Source: Sciurus carolinensis (taxonomy: Eukaryota; Chordata; Mammalia; Rodentia; Sciuridae). Taken from it: a DNA stretch of 64,000 nucleotides. The position numbers were made by a program, and so were the translations under genes. The stretch lies in contig NC_062227.1 in the NCBI RefSeq assembly GCF_902686445.1, forward strand, positions 29,318,777 to 29,382,776, given 5' to 3'. The first letter of the stretch is position 1, and the number at the start of each line of letters is the position of its first letter. The notes below the pieces were generated by a model. The model was not told the DNA's origin. It did not search any database and worked only from the letters and a program-made list of their open reading frames with translations. Positions 35,640-45,333 of the stretch are shown here, piece by piece.

Positions 35640-37955
35640 TTAACTTTGAGTTAACTCACCAGCAAACATTCCTATAATGCTCCTTGTTTAAGTGAATTCC
35701 TTGGCTCTTTGATTAATACCAGTTAGGAGACTTTATTCATTGTATACTCTAGCTTCTATTTTTTTCCATATTTTATTCAGGTTTCACTAGTTTTTTTTTT
35801 TTTTCCAAATGTCCTGTTTCCATTTTGAATCCATTGTCCAAGATCCCTTATTATGATAAATCATCTTGCTCCTTAGCCTTCTGTCAGTTATGACAACTTC
35901 TTAGATATTCCTTATTTTTGATGACCTTGATACTTTTAAGTATTTTATATAATGTCCTTTGAGTGGTATTTATCTAGTTGTTTTCCTTGCTAGAGGGTGT
36001 TAAGGGTTTTTGTGTGGAAGATCATGGAAGTGAAGTACCTTCCTTACCACATCGTATCAAAATTGCATGTTACCAACATTACATTACTGGTTACTTATGT
36101 TACCTTGGATCACCTGGGTGAGAGAATGTTTTCCAGGTTTCTATATTATAGATTTCTCCTTCATTTCGAAGCTCTACTTTTTGATGAGTTGTTGTAAGTA
36201 TAGCCAACATTCATGTCAGGAGAGGAAGTTTCATAATCTTGATGGGAAATGTTTATAAAAGTTGCTTGACATTATTCTATTGGGAAAATTTTCTCTTTTG
36301 CTTTATATGTTTTTAACTTGTTATTTATTTATATCAATATTTATATAATTTGGATATATGTATATTTATTTTGTGCTTTGGGTTATAGTGCAATACTATG
36401 TTACTTTTTTGCTCAAATTGTTTCTTATTTGGCCATGGGTAGCACCTTTTTGGGGTACTTTATCATTTGTCATGACAAGATGCTTTAAACTCTTTTGCAT
36501 ATTCTCTGCCCATCCCTAAAATCAACTATTTCTCTAAGGATCCCTGGATCCTTTTACTAAAAACTGTTATAGAAACCAAGAACAGGGAACTGGATGTGCT
36601 CACTCCTAGTAGAATATCATTGTTTGTGTGCTTTATCAATGGACAGAAGTAGTAATAATTTACTAATTTCCACCCTTGGCCATTTTTGTAGGCTGGTCTT
36701 TGGGAGCACATTTTCCCCGTTTGTAATTACACATATTCTTCTAAGTCTTTTAACATTTAGTTTGAGTTCTAACTCTTTCATGAATATTTTCTTCTCTAAA
36801 CTATTGAACTTTCTCTAGTGCCTCACATTCTTAATAGCCACTTACATATCTATTTATTTATTCTTTCAAGTAAATATTCAATATATAATAATTTTGTATA
36901 ATTTATTATCCAAACCAAAGATACCATCAGATCAGAATTAAATGAGAAACAGAAAGAATCTCTTTATTTACTTTGGTTATTAAAGTAGTCCTCATATTAG
37001 AGAATCAGGAAAATTTTAGATGGAGCTTCTTTGGGGGTATGGAATTTATTTTGTAGGCAAAATCAGAATTAGAGTTTGTGTTTGCTATAAAATTCTGTCC
37101 TTTGGGTAAAGAAAACCATTTTAGAATGATACTATAAGTCATAAAATCATAAAATAAAAACGAAATACAATTTTTGGTTTTAGTAAGAGAGAATAAAGAT
37201 GCTTTTACCACTTTTTCCATTTGGAAATCACTCAAAACCAATACAAAGAATGAGAAACAGATATCCATATTCTACCTTTGGTAAACTAGGAACCATTTGT
37301 GACCCAGAAATATCTTATATGAGAAAAGGTTTCCCAGGTTTAGATCAATAGTCACGCTTGGACTAAACTTGCCTAATAAAGAAAGAGACTCTAAAATTCT
37401 CTAATAAAGAAAAATCCAGCTCTACGCTTTATAGAGGAGTCAAACTTAAAGCACCATGATTCAATAAGGCTGAAAGTAAAGAAATGGGCAAAAATATACC
37501 AGGTATATGGTAACAGAAAGAGAGTAGGGGTTGTAATAACTGTATGATGGGAGTCAAGCCAAGGAAGTCCACTCATACTATTACTATTTAATTATGTTCT
37601 TGAGTTAGTAACCAATTAGATTAGATGAGAGCAAATAATGAAAGGCATAAAAATTTTTTTAAGTTGGAATTTTTTATTATATCCCTGGACAGCCAATCTT
37701 ACATTTAGGTCAAGTAATTTCCAATCTGTTTAGTTCCATTGTCATTAGAAAGGTAAATGGTATAAAAATTCAGTGAAATTTGTTGGAAAGAAGATAAATA
37801 AGTATATTTGTGTTTTTAAAGTGGTGTTATTAGCTTTTTGACTGCAGAATGAGGTGCTTCAAATGTGCATTCTCCAAATGATTTTTTCAGGGAATTTTTA
37901 ACTCTATGCTGATTTGGCAGTTTCAATGTCTTTAAAATTATGTGCATTTAAATCC
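35640..37955. other. No gene or element recognised
   Basis: AT-rich sequence with scattered ORFs of at most 87 codons, none with a recognisable domain. Confidence 0.55.
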
Positions 37956-37959
37956 ATAA

Positions 37960-38170
37960 TTCTATTTTTAGAAACTTAAAGAAACTAATGAGATGTATGT
38001 GTAAATATTTACAATGAATGGTATTTACTTTTGAATAATTTGTAACAACAAAAAGTTAGGAACAAATGTCCAGCATTAAGTAAATGATGGTATATCACTG
38101 AATGGAATACTAGGCACATATTAAAAACTATATTCTTAAAGGCTATTTAAGGATATGAAGGAAAATATAT
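37960..38170 (+). mobile_element. Old L1/HAL1-type 3' fragment, sense
   Basis: 'gtaacaacaaaaagttaggaac', 'aatgtccagcattaag' and 'atcactgaatggaatactaggc' follow the ORF2 C-terminal coding pattern of old LINE-1-related elements. Confidence 0.5.
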
Positions 38171-38245
38171 CTGTACACACACTATACCCTTATACCAAAT
38201 GTGATTCTCTGGCTGTCATCAATAACAAAAAACAATTCAAGGTTT

Positions 38246-38310
38246 GGTGGTGTACTTCAGTGACAGAGCTGGGTTCTGGATCCACTTCCCAGCACCACAA
38301 AATCAACAAA
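38246..38310 (+). mobile_element. Diverged ID-like SINE, sense
   Basis: 'tggtgtacttcagtgacagagc' and 'cacttcccagcaccac' match the two ends of an ID element, followed by AAATAAATAAATAAAT. Confidence 0.45.
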
Positions 38311-38439
38311 TAAATAAATAAATTCAAATGTCTTAGCATTTATACATATGTTATACATATATAAAAGATAGATATAATATGAACCTAATTCATACATATA
38401 TATATATAACCCAAATGTAGAAACTAAAATTAAACAAAG

Positions 38440-38540
38440 TTTTATTTTTTTGAGACAGGATCTCACTAAGTTACTTAGGGCCTTGATAAGTTGCTCAGGC
38501 TGGCCTCAAAATTGTGATCCTCCTACCTCAGCCTCCCAAA
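38440..38540 (-). mobile_element. B1-like SINE head, antisense
   Basis: 'tttgagacaggatctcacta', 'ttgctcaggctggcctc' and 'cctacctcagcctccca' are the complement of the 7SL-derived B1 head; the ID tail is absent. Confidence 0.75.
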
Positions 38541-40825
38541 CAATATAAAATTTAAAAGAAAATATGTGAAAATATCTCCATGACCTTAGGATAGGCAAAA
38601 CATTCTTAAATTGAACATAAACACTTCTAACCATATTTTTCTTGTTTTTTAATTATTTTTTTATTTAGCTTTTAATTTTTTACAGATTGCATTTTGATTC
38701 ATTGTACACAAATGGGGGATATCATTTTGTTTCTATGGTTGTACACAATGTAGATTCATACTATTCGTGAAATATACATGTACATACGGTAATAATGTTT
38801 GTCTCATTCCACCATTTTTCATACCCCCTCCCTCTCATTTCCTTCTACATATTCTAAAGCTCCCCCATTCTTCTCTCATTCCCTACTCCCTGCCCCCCAT
38901 TATATATCATTCTCTACTTATCAGGGAAAACATTTGACCTTTGATTTTTTGGGCTTGGCTTATTTCACTTAGCATGATATTCTCCAATTCCATCCATTTA
39001 TTTGCAAATGCCATAATATTATTCTTCTTTATTGCTGAATAGTATTCTGTTGTGTATATATACCAGAGTTTCTTTATCCATTCATCTGTTGAAGGGCATC
39101 TAGATTGGTTCCACATTCTAGCTATTGTGAACTGAGCTGCTAGAAACATTGATGTGGCTGTGTTACTGTAGTTTGCTGATTTTAAGTCCTTTGGGTATAA
39201 ACCAAGGAGTGGTATAGCTGGGTCAAAAGGTGGGTCCATTCCAAGTTTTCTGAGGATTCTCCATACTGCTTTACAGAGTGGCTGCACCAATTTGCAACTC
39301 CACCAGCAATCAAAAAGTGTGCCTTTTCCCCCACATCCACACCAACATCTATTATTGGTTGTGTTCTTGATAATAGCCATTCTAATTAGAGTAAGATGAA
39401 ATCTTAGAGTTGTTTTAATTTGCATTTCTCTAATTACTAGAGATGTTAAACACTTTTTCATATATTTATTAATTCTGTAAAGTGTCTGTCCAGTTCTTTG
39501 GCCCATTTATTGACTGGGTTCTTTATATTTTTGGTGTAAAGTTTTGTAAGTTCTTTATAAATTTTGGGGATAAGTGCTCTATCTGAAGTGCATTCTTGAT
39601 TGTATCCTTTGCTGAGAAAAAACTTTTTAGTTTGAGTCCATCCCATTTATTGATTCTTGCTTTGATTTCTTGTGCTTTGGGGGTTTATTGAGGAAGTCTG
39701 ATCCTAAGCCAACATGATGAAGATTCGGGCCTACTTTGTCTTCTATTAGGTGCAGGGTCTCTGGTCTAATTCCTATGTCCTTGATCCATTTTGAGTTGAG
39801 TTTTGTGCAGGGTGAGAGATAGAGGTTTAATTTCATTTTACTGCATACGGATTTCCAGTTTTGCCAGCACCATTTGTTGAACAGGCTATCTTTTCTCCAT
39901 TGTATGTTTTTGGCTCCTTTGTCTAGTATGAGATGACTGTATTTATGTAGTTTTGTCTTGTGTTTCATTCTCTACCATTGATCTGCTTGTCTATTTTGGT
40001 GCCAATACTGTGCTGTTTTTGTTATTATTGCTTTGTAGTATAGTTTAATGTCTGGTATTGTGATACCTCCTGTTTCACTTTTTCTATTCAGGATTGTTTT
40101 GGCTATTCAAGGTCTCTTGTTCTTCCAGATGAAGTTCATGATTGCTTTCTCTATTTCTACAAGGAATGTCATTGGGATTTTAATTGGAATTGCATTGAAT
40201 CTGTATAGCGCCTTTGGTAGAATGGCCATTTTGACAATGTTAATTCTTCCTATCCAAGAACATGGGAGATCTTTCCATCTTCGAAGGTTTTCTTCAATTT
40301 CTTTCTTTAATGTTCTGTAGTTTTCATTGTAGAGGTCTTTTTCCTCTTTTGTTAGATTAATTCCTAAGTATTTTGTTTCTTTCAAGGCTACTGTGAACGG
40401 AGTGGTTTTCCTAATTTCTCTTTCAGAGGATTCATCACTTATGAATAAAAATGCATTAGATTTACACGTATTGATTTTATATCCTGCTACTTTCCTGAAT
40501 TCATTTATTAGTTCTAGAAGTTTTCTAGTGGAGTTTTTTTTGATCTTCTAAATATAGGATCATGTGAATTCTTCTTTTCCTATTTGTATCCCTTTAATTT
40601 CTTTGGTTTGTCTAATTGATCTGGTAAGTCTTTCTGGTAAGGATGATGTTGAATAGAAGTGGTGAAAGAGGGAATCCCTGTCTTGTTCCAAATTTTAGAG
40701 GGAATGTGTTCAGTTTTTCTCCATTAAGAATGATGTTGGCCATGGGCTTAGCATAGATAGCCTTTATAATGTTGAGGTATGTTCTTACTATTCCTATTTT
40801 TTCTAGTGTTTTAAGCATGAAGGGG

Positions 40826-41179
40826 TGTCGCTCTCGCCAGCAAGAACGACCCGGAGATGTGATGGGTGGCAAACTTCTTTATTAACAGCAGATTCTTCTT
40901 CCTCTTTTAGGGAAGTTATTGTCACTTATATAGGTTATATCAACTAATTAGAATATTCATGATATGTGGGGAGAAGATAGACGTATATGGGTATAACTTG
41001 AAGCACCTAAGAATCACGCAAGAATCATGCAGAGGCCCTGACCAATTACTGAGACTTCCTCAAGGTGAAGTTAGTTGTATACGTGCAGAATAGCAGTTTT
41101 TCAACCGCACTGGCAGCTTGCCAGGCGCCATCTTGGCCAGGCTCCACCTAGGGCCAGGGGTCCGGCCGAAACCCCGACA
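40826..41179 (-). repeat. Provirus 3' LTR
   Basis: 354 bp, TG...CA ends. On the minus strand: a GC-rich U3 start with a YY1-like CCAAGATGGCGC (41126-41137), a CCAAT box in the opposite orientation (CTGACCAATTAC near 41037), a TATA box TATATAAG (40925-40932) and the poly(A) signal AATAAA (40878-40883). It differs from the 5' LTR only at 40858, where TG replaces CG on the plus strand. Confidence 0.95.
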
Positions 41180-41198
41180 GTTCCCCCTTTTTTCTTTT
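41180..41198 (-). other. Polypurine tract
   Basis: The minus strand reads AAAAGAAAAAAGGGGGAA followed by C, directly against the 3' LTR. It fixes the orientation of the provirus. Confidence 0.9.
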
Positions 41199-41342
41199 AA
41201 AAGAAAAGGAAAGCTCAGGACCGTGCCTGTCTTAGGCGGAGTGGTCAACCACCGTCCTTACCCGTCATCGGATAACTGTAGAGCATGCTACAGTTCCTGT
41301 CTTAGGTCGGTACGGGGGTCACCTCCTTCCTTACCCGTCTGG

Positions 41343-42095
41343 CTAGCGATCCAGCATCGTGAGCCATACTTGTGGGGAGCTGCCGGCCTCTAGGGCAGCC
41401 ATGGCCTGATGGAAGATGATACGATCTCTCGCTTGACTCTGGTGCACACGCATGATAGTGCGTGAGAGGAAGATAACAGTAATGATCATAAGCATGCATA
41501 ATGCTCCCGTACCAGCCCACTGCTTAATAAAACTGAAAGAAGAGGATAACCAATTTAGCACTTCAGACATTGGAGCTACATCAACTCTAGTAGCATTAAG
41601 GCTAACAATTTGAGATCTAAGAATAGCTGTAAGATTATCAAATTCATAAGACCAGTTGGAACGTAGCTGAACAGACAAGATTCTAGACAAATTTGCTGCA
41701 TAGCTGAAGTTATGATAAGCTATGGGTGTAACACAAAGTCCTCTTAGGTGATAAATGTATCCTACGCTTAACAGTTCCTGCAAAATGTCCATTTGTTCCT
41801 GGAGTAAGTCCACCCTCTGGTTCACCAAGAGAATTCCCGCTTTCATGTGTTGATCTACTGTTTGTTGAGTAGACAGAGCAGTAGCTGTCTGCTGGACCAC
41901 TTCATTAAGCTTAGTTGCTGACTGTACTGATGTCGTCAAGGCTACAGCTGCTGCGGCGGCTGCTGCTGCTGATGCAACTATGGTGGTAATGACTGCTGCG
42001 GTGATTCCAAAGTCTCTCTTGTTTCTAGAAAGCAATACTGGCAATTCATCATCTGTAACAGAGACTGGCATAGGCAAGAAGGTAGGAACACACAT
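41343..42095 (-). pseudogene. env: env transmembrane subunit, 250 codons open
   Basis: Codons 24-27 (RNKR) form a furin-type cleavage site. Residues 28-53 are a hydrophobic fusion-peptide-like segment with a run of eight alanines. Residues 54-115 are a glutamine-rich heptad region. A membrane span lies at about 193-210 (WAGTGALCMLMIITVIFL), followed by a 40-residue cytoplasmic tail. Two N-glycosylation motifs are NFS and NLS near 128-135, with more at NWS and NAT. The frame continues upstream for 10 codons to a TAA (42126-42128); beyond it, more open surface-subunit-like sequence (LGGTVQLCNKTASLNC) extends to about 42220. Most of the surface subunit is missing, so it cannot act as a complete envelope. 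The transmembrane part itself has no stop. Confidence 0.88.
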
Positions 42096-42203
42096 TAAGT
42101 CTGCCAGCAGGAACCTAGAAGCATTTTAACATTGAGAGATAGCACAAATCTGAAGTACAATTGAGAGAAGCAGTTGTTTTGTTACATAGTTGAACTGTTC
42201 CTC

Positions 42204-42533
42204 CTAAGAGACTAAAAAGAGGTTGTAAGTTAGTTTATTCCGTGGAAACACACAAACTGAGCCGCAGCTCCAGTAAAGCACCGGGTTACCCTTATTACCC
42301 AGAGTTAAAAAACCCCAAACAAAGAGACAAAGAGAAAGTTTATCTTTAGGGGACCTGAAGGTCTCCTCTATTCCCCCTTTTTGTTTATAAAGAGCATTTT
42401 TGAGGGTGAGATGTGTATGTTTGACAATACTTTGTTTTTGTGGGTTATAAGGTACATCTGTGGTTAGAGTTATTTTAATTTTAGTGAGGAGTTGGTTCTT
42501 ACCAATTTTAGTTTTTAAAGAAAAATTTAGACT
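42204..42533 (-). pseudogene. pol: pol remnant: integrase C-terminal part, dead
   Basis: An open frame of 109 codons without a start codon, bounded by TAA at 42534-42536 and TAG at 42204-42206. It contains the integrase landmarks PYNPQ, then NALYKQKGG, then SPKDKLSL, in the order and spacing of class II integrases. In integrases the catalytic glutamate sits a few residues after PYNPQ; here that position is a lysine (QKQSIVKHTH). The end of the frame (VLYWSCGSVCVF) probably overlaps the surface-env region. It is the only recognisable part of pol. Confidence 0.75.
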
Positions 42534-42536
42534 TTA

Positions 42537-44251
42537 TAACGTAGTACAATTTTTAACAGTTGCTTAACCATAATTGTATAAACCCCTATTTTTAAGACAA
42601 TTGTTCTAAAGAATAAAACTTAAGAGACACAAAGTTAAGAGTAAATTAGTGTTTCTAAGAAATCCTTGTCATTTTACCATGTCATTTTACCATATAGATT
42701 AAACTTTGGCTTACATTAGAACATTAGTATTTTACCTTAGGAAAAACCTTAAATAGCTTTAGCTGTTTTACATACATACAACCAACTTAGTTACACACAG
42801 ATTTGTTGAAACTTGCCCTTTACTTACACACAGACTTTCTTAGCACTTAGACCCTCATGTATTCCATCACGCAGGCACTTTCTTACCCAGAAACATTTTT
42901 TTTTTCTTTTTACTAAATACATTTCCATACCCAGAACCTTTTATTTATTTATTTATTTTTTTTTATCTGTTGACACCTTTTTGTTCACATTTTGAAACAA
43001 CTCTTATGAAATTTCTGAATTTAGATAAATCACCCTATTTTAATAAGATTAAATATTTTGTTGTTTATAGTACTCTTAATTGAAACACAGGTGAAACTTT
43101 TGGGACCCTTTATATACAGAATTCCACTTGTTAGGACATAACTCTTAGTAACCTTGTTTTTAGTTTAGTGATGACACAAAGCAAGTTTAAACCCTTTTTA
43201 TTTACCAACCTATGAAAACACCAATAATGTTTAAGTATGTTACCCCATGTAATTTAAGAAGTTAAAAGTACTTGATGTTATTTAACAATTAGCATTTTAA
43301 CTTTGTAAATTAACCAGACGTCTCTACAAACACATTTGAGTAATCCCATACATGTTAACTCCAATTTATTTATTTTATAAAAACCAAGATATCAGACAAG
43401 TGTCCTGAACAGGATCCATTGCCTCTTTCCTGCTGAAGAAAAGTCCTAGAAGCAATTGATATTAGACATTGTTTAACATTAACATTTCATTAGTTTGACC
43501 ACCTGGAGACTTGCAAGTTATTTTTAAAGATATTTTACTTTCATTAGTTTACCCAATTTAAATTGAACCTTTTTTAAATCACGTGAATAAAAGTATTTGG
43601 ATCCATTTTTAAATTTTAATTTTAAGAGCGCTCAGTTTTGACGCAGACAAAACATGACATTAGACAGCACAACATAACCCATAACACAAAATCAAAGGCC
43701 TTGTAACTTTATAGGTAAATGTTCATTGCAATGAAACAGCTGTTTAAAAACTTCAGTTGAATAAAAAATAGAACTGATCAAAAAGAAAAAATCATTAACC
43801 TAGGTATGTAGAATCAAAATTATGAGCTCAAAAATACAGCATTAAAGAAAAAACAAAACAAAACAAGAATCCTGAAGAATAAGTTAGTTTTGTGTAGCGG
43901 CCCAGGAGTTTAAAACGGACATCTTTTTTTTTTTTTTTTTTTTTTCTTATCTTCAGGTTACCCCCCTTTTCTCCTTGAGACACTGCAGTTACATTCCAAC
44001 GTGGCTTTAGCAAGGCCAGGCAGGGGGAGGGAGGATTACCCAGGACTTTTTAAGCCCTTTTTTACCTGGTTGAGAAATCAGGTTAGGTTTGAATGCAGAA
44101 AATCACAAAACATTATTTTTTACTACTTTTAAGGAATGGAGCTGCTGAGCTCTCTGCCTAGGGGGACCCTCCCCTAAACTGATTTTTCTCTTTGTGCTCT
44201 GTTTGTGGTTTTATTTGTACTTTCTCCTTTTTTTTTTTTTTTTTTTTTTTT
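42537..44251. other. Provirus interior, AT-rich, origin unknown
   Basis: Between gag and the integrase piece lie about 1.7 kb where capsid, protease and most of pol would be expected. I found no protease, reverse transcriptase or zinc-knuckle motifs. It has two long T tracts on the plus strand (43924-43945, 22 T; 44228-44253, 26 T), stops in all frames and low GC. Some of it near 42600-42760 might be badly decayed integrase core, but the match is too weak to claim. Confidence 0.6.
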
Positions 44252-44806
44252 TTACTGTGCCACTGTATATTTTTGTAAGCTCAACTCTTGTAAAGCCTTT
44301 TGTAACGCCTTTTTTTTGTCTTCTAACTGCTGCCCTATGCTCTCCAATTCCCTTAATGCCTGTTGACTAATTGAACCAGCTTGAGAACACTTTGTTTCTT
44401 CACTAATTTTATTTAACTCCATTTCTGAGAGTCCCTCTTCGCTCTCATCAGAATCTGACTGAGCGCCGACAGAGCCCTTTTGTGACTCTTCTTTTACCTT
44501 TTCTAACACTTCCTCTCCCTGCGCAACTGCCTTTTGTAACGCCTCCCGAGGGGAACGCAAGCAAGTTCTGACCAAAGACCAAACCGCTAACGTCCCCGGG
44601 AGTGTGACCGGACAACACTTTAAATCTTCCCCCAGGTGTTCCCACTGTGGGATAGTTAGCAATCCTTCCTCCAGAAACCAAGGTGAAATCTCCTCTACCT
44701 GCTTTAAAAATGCCCGGGCAGTTTTTGTCTTTAAGGAAGTGCCGTTAGCTTTAAGAATTTCTTTCAAGGGACCTTCCATTCGATATCTAGCAACCTCGTT
44801 CCCCAT
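44252..44806 (-). pseudogene. gag: Truncated gag: matrix domain only
   Basis: An open frame of 184 codons starts 173 bases inside the 5' LTR edge. The N-terminus MGNE gives the glycine needed for myristoylation. Residues 15-60 (KANGTSLKTKTARAFLKQVE, ISPWFLEEGLLTIPQWEHLG) have the helical matrix pattern of betaretroviral Gag. Residues 110-140 are acidic (SDSDESEEGLSEMELN) and 145-180 form a probable coiled coil. There is no capsid or nucleocapsid: the frame stops with a TAA made at the start of a 26-base A tract (T at 44228-44253). A full betaretroviral Gag is usually several hundred residues, so this is about its first quarter to third. No internal stop in the part that remains. Confidence 0.85.
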
Positions 44807-44933
44807 TTTTTGAGGAAACTTTAACCTCTCATTCCTAGGAACTTTATCGCAATCACAATATTCTCGTCTCTAGGAAACCTCCCTGTCCACTGACAGATCT
44901 GGGTGCACACTTTCACCGATCGTTGCTCACCTC

Positions 44934-44941
44934 ACTCACCT
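44934..44941 (-). other. Leader splice donor
   Basis: The minus strand reads AG|GTGAGT in the untranslated leader between the primer site and gag, the usual place for the donor used to make env mRNA. Confidence 0.65.
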
Positions 44942-44959
44942 CTCCGCGGCACGTAAGAT

Positions 44960-44977
44960 TCCCGGGTTTCAGCGCCA
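44960..44977 (-). other. Primer binding site, tRNA-Phe-like
   Basis: Two bases inside the 5' LTR, the minus strand reads TGGCGCTGAAACCCGGGA. It matches the complement of the mammalian tRNA-Phe 3' end at 16 of 18 positions, with mismatches at positions 4 and 7. Mouse IAP elements, also class II, use tRNA-Phe. Confidence 0.8.
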
Positions 44978-44979
44978 CC

Positions 44980-45333
44980 TGTCGCTCTCGCCAGCAAGAA
45001 CGACCCGGAGACGTGATGGGTGGCAAACTTCTTTATTAACAGCAGATTCTTCTTCCTCTTTTAGGGAAGTTATTGTCACTTATATAGGTTATATCAACTA
45101 ATTAGAATATTCATGATATGTGGGGAGAAGATAGACGTATATGGGTATAACTTGAAGCACCTAAGAATCACGCAAGAATCATGCAGAGGCCCTGACCAAT
45201 TACTGAGACTTCCTCAAGGTGAAGTTAGTTGTATACGTGCAGAATAGCAGTTTTTCAACCGCACTGGCAGCTTGCCAGGCGCCATCTTGGCCAGGCTCCA
45301 CCTAGGGCCAGGGGTCCGGCCGAAACCCCGACA
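44980..45333 (-). repeat. Provirus 5' LTR (promoter)
   Basis: 354 bp, TG...CA. TATATAAG lies at 45079-45086, AATAAA at 45032-45037 and the YY1-like site at 45279-45290. TATA and poly(A) signal are only about 45 bases apart, implying a very short R region. Transcription would run toward lower coordinates, opposite to the plus strand and parallel to the host L1. Confidence 0.95.

Larger units (their letters stand above)
40826..45333 (-). mobile_element. Recent defective class II (betaretrovirus-like) provirus
   Basis: A 4508-bp provirus with LTRs at 40826-41179 (3') and 44980-45333 (5'), flanked by the 6-bp duplication AAGGGG (40820-40825 and 45334-45339). From the 5' LTR on the minus strand it holds: a tRNA-Phe-like primer site, a leader with a strong splice donor, a matrix-type gag ORF, an A tract, about 1.7 kb of AT-rich sequence, an integrase C-terminal piece, env surface remnants, an open env transmembrane ORF, a polypurine tract and the 3' LTR. 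Protease, reverse transcriptase and most of integrase are missing or unrecognisable. A 6-bp duplication, matrix type and integrase motifs all point to class II. LTR identity is 353/354. Confidence 0.93.

Noticed and set aside
41118..41393. 91-codon plus-strand ORF over the 3' LTR
   Set aside because: It is antisense to the LTR and env end and has no recognisable domain.
42204..42533. G-to-A hypermutation (APOBEC3-type) as the cause of pol damage
   Set aside because: The lysine changes hinted at it, but gag and env keep their tryptophans and the region is low in both G and C, so the signal is not specific.
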